Below are positions 5,560-12,813 of a stretch of 17,412 nt of DNA, piece by piece. The DNA lies in the NCBI GenBank assembly GCA_964484395.1, contig CAZAFM010000049.1, positions 1 through 17,412 on the forward strand. Direction: 5' to 3'. This DNA is from CAZAFM01 sp964484395. GTDB taxonomy: Bacteria > Campylobacterota > Campylobacteria > Campylobacterales > CAZAFM01. The notes under the pieces are model-generated. The model did not search any database, was not told the origin of the DNA, and saw only the letters and a list, made by a program, of their open reading frames with translations. How positions within the stretch are numbered: position 1 is the first letter of the stretch; each line of letters opens with the position of its first letter. Made by a program: the position numbers and the translations under genes.

Positions 5560-7373
5560 CTTAGGGCTTGTTTAAACCTTTTGTAAAGTGAATCTGTATC
5601 TACTTCTAGATGCTTTTCTAAATCTTTTATATTTCCATGAGGTATGAAGCTATCTTCAAACTCAAAGCTAACAATTTTTGGCATATCTTCTTGACCCTCA
5701 AGTAGCTCACTTAAAGCAGATCCAACACCTCCTGCTTTTACACTATCACTAAAGACAAACCAGTTTTTGTATTTTTTGGCTAGCTCTTTTAAGAGCTTCT
5801 CATCAAGTGGTTTGACAAAGCGCAAATCAAGAAGTCCAACATCTTCTTCAAGTCTATCTGAGAGTAGTTTTGCACGGTTTATACCATTTCCATATCCTAC
5901 AAAAAGTATATCTTTACCCTCTTTTAGCAATTCAGACTTACCTAGTTCAAGCGGAGTTGGACTAAAGCACTCTTCACACAAAAAAGAGCCTCTAGGAAAC
6001 CTAAATGCACAAGGCATATCTAGGTTAGTTGCAAATTCTACTGAGTTTTCAAGTGTCTTAGTATCTCTTGGGGCAAAAAGTACCATATTTGGTATCATCC
6101 TAAAAAAGCTTATATCAAACACCCCTTGATGTGTCTCTCCATCCTCACCTACTATACCAGCTCTATCAATTGCAAACTTCACAGGAAGCTTTTGAAGGGC
6201 TACATCATGAACTATCTGATCAAGTGCTCTCTGTAAAAAAGTAGAGTAAATCGCAACAAATGGCTTAAACCCCTCTTTTGCCAAAGAAGCCATAGATGTC
6301 ACAGCGTGTTGTTCTGCTATGGCTACATCCCAGAACCTATCAGGGTGGTTTTTGATAAGCAAGTCCATACCAGTTCCACTTGGCATTGCAGCGGTTACAC
6401 CTACTATTTTTTCATCATTATCAGCTAAGGTTAGAAGCTTTTTTGCAAAAGTTTTAGTAGGATTGTGTGTGGAGGATTTTTTGACAAACTCTCCACTTTT
6501 AACATCAAAAGGACCTACTCCATGCCAGTGCTCTAGCTTTCCCTCAGCTTTTTCATAGCCTTTTCCCTTGGTTGTTTGGGCATGAACTATGACTGGAAGG
6601 TTCATCTTCTTAGCAATTCTTAGGGTGTCAACTACATCTTCTATGCAGTTTCCATCTATTGGACCAATATAATCAATCCCAAGCTCTTCAAAAAGAAGTC
6701 CGGGTGTAATTAGTTTCAAACTCTCTTCAAACCTTTTTGCTAGATATGAGGCACTTTCACTACCGGAGAGAACTCTATCTATCTTCTTTTTTAACCCTTG
6801 AAACATCTCTCCTGCAATAACTTTACTAAGATACTTACTAATAGCCCCTATAGGGTGAGATATGCTCATCTCATTATCATTGAGTATAATAACTACAGGA
6901 TACTTTCTATCACCCAGCTCATTTAGGGCTTCATACACCATGCCAGAACTCATAGAGCCATCACCTATAAGTGCTACTGGACATCTCTGCTCTTTATTTA
7001 GTTCTATAGCCTTTGCAGCACCAAGGGCTACTGATATAGAAGTAGAGCTATGACCTGCTACAAAGTAGTCATAAGGAGACTCAGAGGGTTTGATAAACCC
7101 ACTTATCCCACCATAGGTTCTAAGAGTATGGAAGCTATCCCATCTATCAGTTAGTAGCTTATGAGCATATGCTTGGTGGCTCACATCATATATGAAAGGA
7201 TCACTATCCACATCAAAAACATAGTGCATCCCAACTATAAGCTCTACAGCACCTAAAGCACTACTTAGATGCCCTCCGTTATTACTAACAGTCTCAAGTA
7301 TCTTCTCTCGTAGGCTCTCACAGACCTCTTCTAACTCTTTTGGTGACCTATCTTTAATCTCCATGCTTAACAT
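5556..7373 (-). CDS. dxs: 1-deoxy-D-xylulose-5-phosphate synthase
   Basis: This is a thiamine-diphosphate enzyme condensing pyruvate and glyceraldehyde 3-phosphate to 1-deoxy-D-xylulose 5-phosphate, the entry to the MEP isoprenoid route and a precursor of thiamine and pyridoxal phosphate. The 605 residues are of normal length. Visible features are H35 in NNGGHLSS, AGHSS at 106-110, the diphosphate/Mg motif GDGS at 137-140 with N165, the catalytic Glu354 in IAEQHAV, and DRAGIVGEDGETHQG at 403-417. A transketolase C-terminal domain occupies about 475-595. ATG 7373 is chosen over ATG 7364 because GAAGGAAG precedes it by seven bases; it overlaps the tilS stop (7 bp shared). It is last in the eight-gene minus-strand cluster, and its TAG overlaps the convergent response-regulator stop, with no clear terminator between. 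Confidence 0.97.
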   Translation of the reverse strand: MLSMEIKDRSPKELEEVCESLREKILETVSNNGGHLSSALGAVELIVGMHYVFDVDSDPFIYDVSHQAYAHKLLTDRWDSFHTLRTYGGISGFIKPSESPYDYFVAGHSSTSISVALGAAKAIELNKEQRCPVALIGDGSMSSGMVYEALNELGDRKYPVVIILNDNEMSISHPIGAISKYLSKVIAGEMFQGLKKKIDRVLSGSESASYLAKRFEESLKLITPGLLFEELGIDYIGPIDGNCIEDVVDTLRIAKKMNLPVIVHAQTTKGKGYEKAEGKLEHWHGVGPFDVKSGEFVKKSSTHNPTKTFAKKLLTLADNDEKIVGVTAAMPSGTGMDLLIKNHPDRFWDVAIAEQHAVTSMASLAKEGFKPFVAIYSTFLQRALDQIVHDVALQKLPVKFAIDRAGIVGEDGETHQGVFDISFFRMIPNMVLFAPRDTKTLENSVEFATNLDMPCAFRFPRGSFLCEECFSPTPLELGKSELLKEGKDILFVGYGNGINRAKLLSDRLEEDVGLLDLRFVKPLDEKLLKELAKKYKNWFVFSDSVKAGGVGSALSELLEGQEDMPKIVSFEFEDSFIPHGNIKDLEKHLEVDTDSLYKRFKQALS

Positions 7374-8356
7374 AATAAAACTTCCTTCAAAACTTCTAAA
7401 GAGATTCCTTCATCTGTGATATAGCCTCTTATCTTAGGTGGGATTTTCATCACTCTTAGCTTATCTCTTATCTCTTTGTCTATGGGTATTTTAACATAAG
7501 GTGCTATAAAGATGACATCATCCTCAAAAACAACAGCAACCTTCCCTGCAACAACACAATCTTTCTGCTTTAAAATCTCATCTCTTTGCTCTTTACTTGC
7601 AAGGATTCCAAGTTTTTTTAGGCATCTATCTATGTTGTAGATATCTACTCTATCATTTTTTGAGGCTATAAGTGATAGGTTTTTGATATCTAGTAGAGAA
7701 TCGGTGGTAAAAAAAAGCTCTTTATCAAGTGCTAGATACTCCAAGCTCCTTTTTACCCCCTCTTCATACTCAGCCAAAAAATCTTCTGCAAATCTCTTTC
7801 TAAAGTAGTTTCGCTTAAAAGTAGTATCAGAGTTTGTCTCATCTATGAAGTGCTTGATGTTTTCTGTTTTTAGGTACTCATCTATCTTACTTTTAGGTGT
7901 ATAAAGAAGAGGCTTGATGAGTGTAAAGCTACCCATATCCTCAATCTCCCTTGACCCAACTATCTCAGCTAAACCAGCTCCTTTACTTAACTGCATCAAA
8001 AACCACTCAAACATATCTCCAAGATGGTGAGCGGTTATGAGTGTTGTGTAGTTATGCTTTTGTATAACCTCTTTGAAAAACTCATACCTAAACTCTCTTG
8101 CCTCCTTTTCAAAAGAGCCTTCTAGTTTTGGAGCTTTTTTTAAAAATAGCTCTTTATCATACTTGCTAGCTAGCTTTTTAGCATACTCCACCTCTTGCTT
8201 ACTCTGCTCTCTAACTCCATAGTCAACCATAACCATATCAAAAGCAATACCTTGCTCTAAAAGCATAAAAAAAAGAGCACTAGAGTCACTCCCAGCTGAA
8301 AATGCAAGGAGGTTTTTTGAGAGTTTTAGATGCTCTAGAGTGCTTTTTTTAAGCAT
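7367..8356 (-). CDS. tilS: tRNA(Ile)-lysidine synthase
   Basis: This N-type ATP pyrophosphatase modifies C34 of tRNA-Ile(CAU) to lysidine so that it reads AUA codons. From ATG 8356 it has 329 residues. The PP-loop is SAGSDSS at 20-26. Other family features are MVDYGVREQS (43-52), AHHLGDMFEWFLMQLSKGAG (109-128) and FIDETNSDTTFKRNYFRKRF (170-189). The usual HHLDDQ...ET is altered to HHLGDMFEW; I believe related forms occur in other Campylobacterota, so it is probably clade divergence, not loss of function. The C-terminal part is weakly conserved. A TTG at 8359 would add one residue, but ATG 8356 is the simpler start. The gene overlaps rimO by 8 bp. Confidence 0.93.
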   Translation of the reverse strand: MLKKSTLEHLKLSKNLLAFSAGSDSSALFFMLLEQGIAFDMVMVDYGVREQSKQEVEYAKKLASKYDKELFLKKAPKLEGSFEKEAREFRYEFFKEVIQKHNYTTLITAHHLGDMFEWFLMQLSKGAGLAEIVGSREIEDMGSFTLIKPLLYTPKSKIDEYLKTENIKHFIDETNSDTTFKRNYFRKRFAEDFLAEYEEGVKRSLEYLALDKELFFTTDSLLDIKNLSLIASKNDRVDIYNIDRCLKKLGILASKEQRDEILKQKDCVVAGKVAVVFEDDVIFIAPYVKIPIDKEIRDKLRVMKIPPKIRGYITDEGISLEVLKEVLLC

Positions 8357-9665
8357 CAATCTCTTTAGCCTTAGCTAAGAGCTTATCTCCTAGAAGTTCG
8401 CTTATTTCTAGCTCATATATGGCTTTTGGATTTAGTGGCTTGTCATCCTCTATCTCATTTACAAGCACCTCACCATCTATCTCCGGGGCAAATCTAAAGG
8501 GTCTGGCACGCAAAAGTAGCTCATGCTCACTACTCTCTCCCTCTATTACTCCTAGAAGTTTTTTTCCTACTAGATTTTTTAGAGCTTTTGTATTTGATTT
8601 TTGGGCTATTTTTTCTAGTTTTTTGGTGCGTTGTTTTATCTCTTTTGGCTCTATTTTCTCTTTCATCCTATATGCAGCAGTTCCTTCCTCATCTGAGTAA
8701 GAAAAAACATTTACCCTATCAAAGCCAAAGCTTTTGACAAACAAACACAGCTCCTCAAAATCCTCATCGCTCTCTTTTGGATGTCCTACTATAAAAGCAG
8801 TCCTTACAAAACTATTTTCATCATCTCTCATCATCTCTAATAACTCTAAGTGTCGTTTTTGAGAAGCGCCTCTTTTCATTACTTTTAACATAGCTGCACT
8901 TATGTGTTGGAGTGGCATATCAAAGTAGTTTTCAAATTTTTTGGCGTTGAGTATTGTTTGAATTAGCTTTTTTGTAGTGGTTGAAGGGTATAGATATAGA
9001 ACTTTTGCACTTAGGACATCAAGCTTGTCTATCTCATTAATTATCTTAATAAGTCCCTCTTTTTCTCCAAAGTCACGCAAGTAGGAGCTACTATCTTGAG
9101 AGATGAAAGTAAACTCTTTAAAGCCTTTTTGAATGAGGCTTTCTACTTCATTTATGACTACTTCAAGGGGTCTTGATTTTAGCTCTCCTTTAAAAAGCGG
9201 TATAGCACAGAAGCTACATCTCTGGTTGCACCCCTCACTTAGCTTTATGTATGCATGGAGATTTGAGCCAGTTACAACTCTCTCTTGGTTTTCAAGTAAA
9301 AACGCCCCATCACTAAACCTACTCTCTTTTTTAGCAATCATCTCATCTATCTTGGCATAATCACCCACCCCTGTAAATATATCAACTTCAGGAAGCTCAC
9401 TTTGAAGCTCCTCTTTGTATCGTTCACTTAGGCATCCACTACAGATAAGAAGTGAGTCTTTTTTTCTAATACTATCCAGTTCAAATATAGTGTCCAAACT
9501 CTCTTTTTTAGCACTATCTATGAAGCCACAAGTGTTTATTATAATCACATCTGCACTCTCAGGCTCTGCGGTGATTTCATACTCTTTTAGTCTTCCTAGC
9601 ATCACTTCACTATCAACTAGGTTTTTAGTGCAGCCTAAAGATACTAGGTGCAGTTTTTTGTTCAT
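8349..9665 (-). CDS. rimO: Ribosomal protein S12 methylthiotransferase (radical SAM)
   Basis: The enzyme adds a methylthio group to the conserved aspartate of ribosomal protein S12, using two iron-sulfur clusters. Its 438 residues match the family. The N-terminal domain supplies C12 (VSLGCTKNLVDSE), C46 (NTCGF) and C78 (CSGCLSERY) for the auxiliary cluster. The radical-SAM motif is C146-x3-C150-x2-C153 (SEGCNQRCSFCAIPLFKG). A TRAM domain forms the last 60-70 residues. The opening resembles RimO rather than the related tRNA enzyme MiaB. ATG 9665 follows the mechanosensitive-channel stop by eight bases, with AAGGA five bases ahead. The gene is translationally coupled to tilS downstream. Confidence 0.96.
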   Translation of the reverse strand: MNKKLHLVSLGCTKNLVDSEVMLGRLKEYEITAEPESADVIIINTCGFIDSAKKESLDTIFELDSIRKKDSLLICSGCLSERYKEELQSELPEVDIFTGVGDYAKIDEMIAKKESRFSDGAFLLENQERVVTGSNLHAYIKLSEGCNQRCSFCAIPLFKGELKSRPLEVVINEVESLIQKGFKEFTFISQDSSSYLRDFGEKEGLIKIINEIDKLDVLSAKVLYLYPSTTTKKLIQTILNAKKFENYFDMPLQHISAAMLKVMKRGASQKRHLELLEMMRDDENSFVRTAFIVGHPKESDEDFEELCLFVKSFGFDRVNVFSYSDEEGTAAYRMKEKIEPKEIKQRTKKLEKIAQKSNTKALKNLVGKKLLGVIEGESSEHELLLRARPFRFAPEIDGEVLVNEIEDDKPLNPKAIYELEISELLGDKLLAKAKEIDA

Positions 9666-9673
9666 AAAAATCC

Positions 9674-10552
9674 TTACTGTTTGTGTGTGATTATATTGTA
9701 TGTTGGAAAAGGTATGTTGATACCTGAAGCTTTTAGAGCCTCAAAAACCTCCATATTTATCTTGTAGATAGTCTGAAAGTAGCTCTTTGTAGGAGCCCAG
9801 TAGCGATACTCTATGATAATTGCTCCATCTCCAAACTCTTTTATACCAACTTGTGCTTTTGGGTCTTTTGCTACCTCATCTACACTATTTAGAACCTCCA
9901 TAATTGTATCTATAGCAATTTTTGGGTCATTTTCGTAGTCTATTCCTACAGTTGCTTCAACTATTCTGTTTTCAAAAGAGTTTACCAGCACCTCACCTAC
10001 TATGTGGCGGTTAGGTATTGTTATCTCCTCTAAATCCTCCGTTTCAAGGATGGTGTACCCAAGCTTGATGTTTTTGACCTCCCCTTGATACTCTTGTATA
10101 CTTAGTGTGTCGCCTACTTTGAAGGTTTTGGAGATGATGATAGCTAGTCCTGCTCCATAATTTGATAGGGTTCCTTGCAATGCCAAACTAGCACCAAGCC
10201 CTGCAGCGCCAAGAGCTGCTATAAAAGGAGTTATCTGAATACCCAGCTTACCAAGTGCGATGATAACCACACCAACAATAACAGATATTTTTAGAAAATT
10301 ACCTATAAATCTAGATAGTGTTACATCAAGTTTTTTTGAAACTAGCAGATTTTCTATAAATCTACCAAACTTGTTAGCTATAAAAAGACCAACTAGAAGA
10401 ATAAAAACAGCGCCAACTATCTGAAAACTATATGAGACTAAAAACTCCATAGCCATATCATAAAACTTCTCTATCTGAGCAATCTCCTGCTTGATTCCCT
10501 CCTCTATGTTTAACTCTTTGGCAGTGATTTGTGGGCTCTCTGTGCTGTTCAT
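9674..10552 (-). CDS. Small-conductance mechanosensitive channel, MscS family
   Basis: This 292-residue protein has the minimal MscS layout: transmembrane segments at about 38-60 and 82-103 and the pore-lining helix at about 108-135 (IAALGAAGLGASLALQGTLS), rich in alternating Gly and Ala as in MscS. The cytoplasmic beta domain follows (KTFKVGDTLSIQEYQGEVK at 142-160, then TIPNRHIVGEVLVNS), and the sequence ends PFPTYNIITHKQ. It should form an inner-membrane heptamer that opens under membrane tension to release solutes during hypo-osmotic shock. The roughly 35-residue polar N-terminal extension before the first membrane segment is somewhat long. ATG 10552 overlaps the nadC TGA in an ATGA, so the two are probably translationally coupled. 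Several MscS-type genes usually occur per genome, so I do not assign the mscS symbol. Confidence 0.93.
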   Translation of the reverse strand: MNSTESPQITAKELNIEEGIKQEIAQIEKFYDMAMEFLVSYSFQIVGAVFILLVGLFIANKFGRFIENLLVSKKLDVTLSRFIGNFLKISVIVGVVIIALGKLGIQITPFIAALGAAGLGASLALQGTLSNYGAGLAIIISKTFKVGDTLSIQEYQGEVKNIKLGYTILETEDLEEITIPNRHIVGEVLVNSFENRIVEATVGIDYENDPKIAIDTIMEVLNSVDEVAKDPKAQVGIKEFGDGAIIIEYRYWAPTKSYFQTIYKINMEVFEALKASGINIPFPTYNIITHKQ

Positions 10553-11367
10553 CTATCTATCCTCATACTCATATCTAGCCAAGTAGCTTGATGGATTAGG
10601 CTTCCTGAGCTTATTGCATCTATTTTTAGGCTTGCAAGTTGTGGTAGGGTATCTAGTGTAACATTACCACTTACCTCTATGAGAGTGTTTTTGTTTATCG
10701 CATCTTTTAGTGCAATGACACCCTTTATATCTTGAGGTTGCATATTATCACACATTATAATATCTACTCCTGCTTCAAGGGCGTTTTTTGCCATTTCCAC
10801 ACTCTCGCACTCACACTCTATTTTGGAAGTAAACGGGATTGATTTTCTAGCTTTTTTAACAAACTCTTCTAGATTATCTATGGTTGCTAGGTGAGTGTCT
10901 TTTATCATCAGTGAGTCATCTAGTCCCATTCTGTGGTTCACTCCTCCACCCACTCTAACTGCATACTTTTCAAGAGCTCTTAGGAGTGGTCTAGTCTTTC
11001 TTGTATCAAGTAGCTTTATCTTAGAATCTCCTAGTATTTCTACATATTTAGCAGTGTTCGTTGCAATACCACTTGCATGTTGGAGAATGTTTAGCGCTAC
11101 TCGTTCACTACTTAGGAGTGTTGCTATATTACCATTTAGGGTTGCTATAACATCTTTTTCTTCCAAAGTTTCACCATCATTTTTAATGACCTCCAGAGTT
11201 ATATCTTGAAGTAAACAGAGCTCCTTTAGGTATAATATGCCTGCTAGAACACCTCTGCTTTTTGATACTATTTTTGCAGTAGCACGCTTAGATTTAGCTA
11301 GTGGAGCAAAAAGATCTCCTCTGCCTATATCCTCTTTTAATGCCTCTTGCAGAAACTCTTTTATCAT
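10549..11367 (-). CDS. nadC: Quinolinate phosphoribosyltransferase (decarboxylating)
   Basis: The enzyme converts quinolinate and PRPP to nicotinate mononucleotide in de novo NAD synthesis. It has 272 residues, a normal length. Characteristic pieces are ALKEDIGRGDLF at 9-20, SERVALNILQHASGIAT at 87-103, the active-site region DTRKTRP at 121-127, VGGGVNHRMGLDDSLMIKDTH at 139-159, the acidic ECECES at 184-189, MCDNM at 205-209, and the C-terminal barrel loop EVSGNV. ATG 11367 begins a typical N-terminus, but the ribosome site is weak (an AGG about 14 bases ahead). The gap to the upstream PIN/PhoH gene is 20 bases. nadA and nadB are not in this window. Confidence 0.95.
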   Translation of the reverse strand: MIKEFLQEALKEDIGRGDLFAPLAKSKRATAKIVSKSRGVLAGILYLKELCLLQDITLEVIKNDGETLEEKDVIATLNGNIATLLSSERVALNILQHASGIATNTAKYVEILGDSKIKLLDTRKTRPLLRALEKYAVRVGGGVNHRMGLDDSLMIKDTHLATIDNLEEFVKKARKSIPFTSKIECECESVEMAKNALEAGVDIIMCDNMQPQDIKGVIALKDAINKNTLIEVSGNVTLDTLPQLASLKIDAISSGSLIHQATWLDMSMRIDR

Positions 11368-11387
11368 AGATGGAGCCTTTTCTTAGC

Positions 11388-12812
11388 TTATAGATTTTTT
11401 TGAAACCAGCCTGCTACTTCACTTCTTATGGTGTGTCTTAGCTGTATACCTGAGACGAAGTCATCCTCTTTTGCTTTTTTTAGCATTGTGACAAGTCCGT
11501 TTCTAAACTTACTTAGATAGGGGTGATCTATCTGCGCCCAGTCTCCTAGGAAGACAATCCTGCTATCTTCCCCAATCCTTGTTCCTATAAGCTTTGCAGT
11601 GGCGTTTGAGGAGTTTTGTACCTCATCAAATATCACAAACTTTTTAGCAATAGTAATTCCTCTAGCATGAGCTATATCATACACCTCTATATTGTGGCGG
11701 TTCATAAAAAGCTCAGTTGCAGCTTGTCTTTGGACAGTGTTTACATCTCCTGCATACTCTACTCGCTTGTTTATGGACTCTTTTCGCATCTTTTCAATTG
11801 TGAAATTCACGGCACTATATAGTGGGTACATAAAGTAGCTAAGTTTTGTGTGTTCATCACCCTTTCTAAAGCCTAGCTCTGACTCTCTATCAGTTGAAGT
11901 TACTGTGTTTCTGATATAGACTATCCCATCAACCACACCCTGCTTTACAAGCTGAACTCCTGCTTGAAGGGCTATAAGGGTTTTTCCACTTCCTGTGCTT
12001 CCAGTACAGACTGTAATGCGGTTTTGTGGGTGGATGAGCATAGAGTAGTAGAGTTTTTGTTCTAGATTTATAGGGCGGATGTAGGGTTTTGTGGTGTTTA
12101 TGAGATCATCTAGGTCGATTTGTTCAAACTTACCATCAATTTTCAGACCAAAAAACTTCTTCCCAGTTAGATACTTATCTCCCTCTTGTTTATCCTCCTC
12201 ATCTATCTCAAAAGCGCTCCAGTCGCTTAGCTCGCTAAATGTTTTTCTCTTCTGAAGCCTGCTAAAGTCATAATCTTTTGGAATGGTGATTTTTTGAAAG
12301 AACTCTATCTCTTCAGGATTTTCTACCCTATCTCTTCGCAGAGACTCAGCCTCTATGTCTTCTGCTAGTGCTTGGATTTTAAGAGCTATATCATTTGTCA
12401 AAAGTCTAAGCCCATAGTCTCTTGCGATTTCAACTATTCTAGCATCATTTAGACCATGATCTAGCCCCCTAGTCTTGTAGTTTTGACGATAGATGATGTG
12501 TATAGGGATGGTACTTGTACTACTTTTTAGGTACATCTCTCTTAGATGATCACTCTCTTCTACTGAGGCTTTAAAGATGGAGTCTTTTTTTATCTCTTTT
12601 CCATTTTCGCCATTTATCATCCTAAAAAACTCTCTAGCAAAAAATCCAGTCTCATTGTGCAGATCTTTTTTCTTGTTTAGTTCACTCAAGACTACATCGG
12701 TTATGAATACTCTATTCTGCCCTTTTTGGTATATATGCTCTATGTTTTCTGGGTCATCTAGGATTATCGAGGTGTCAAGTAGGTAGTTTTTATTGTTTTG
12801 TTTTTTTGCCAT
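11388..12812 (-). CDS. PIN domain-PhoH ATPase fusion protein (PhoH2/YlaK type)
   Basis: From ATG 12812 the protein has 474 residues. An N-terminal PIN nuclease domain (about 8-150) keeps its acidic residues: D13 in LLDTSIILDD, E44 in VVLSELNKK, D123 in GLNDARI and D141 in LLTNDIAL. A linker leads to a C-terminal PhoH ATPase domain (about 245-470) with Walker A GSTGSGKT at 271-278, EYAGDVNTVQRQ at 352-363, Walker B FVIFDEVQN at 392-400, and a downstream LGDWAQID sensor-like motif. Members of this PIN-PhoH architecture are reported to have ATP-dependent RNA unwinding and cleaving activity; the cellular target is not evident. The reading frame extends to a TTG at 12836, but that would overlap the end of nrdA. 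ATG 12812, one base after the nrdA TAA, fits better and has AAGGG about 10 bases upstream. Confidence 0.93.
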   Translation of the reverse strand: MAKKQNNKNYLLDTSIILDDPENIEHIYQKGQNRVFITDVVLSELNKKKDLHNETGFFAREFFRMINGENGKEIKKDSIFKASVEESDHLREMYLKSSTSTIPIHIIYRQNYKTRGLDHGLNDARIVEIARDYGLRLLTNDIALKIQALAEDIEAESLRRDRVENPEEIEFFQKITIPKDYDFSRLQKRKTFSELSDWSAFEIDEEDKQEGDKYLTGKKFFGLKIDGKFEQIDLDDLINTTKPYIRPINLEQKLYYSMLIHPQNRITVCTGSTGSGKTLIALQAGVQLVKQGVVDGIVYIRNTVTSTDRESELGFRKGDEHTKLSYFMYPLYSAVNFTIEKMRKESINKRVEYAGDVNTVQRQAATELFMNRHNIEVYDIAHARGITIAKKFVIFDEVQNSSNATAKLIGTRIGEDSRIVFLGDWAQIDHPYLSKFRNGLVTMLKKAKEDDFVSGIQLRHTIRSEVAGWFQKNL

Positions 12813-12813
12813 C

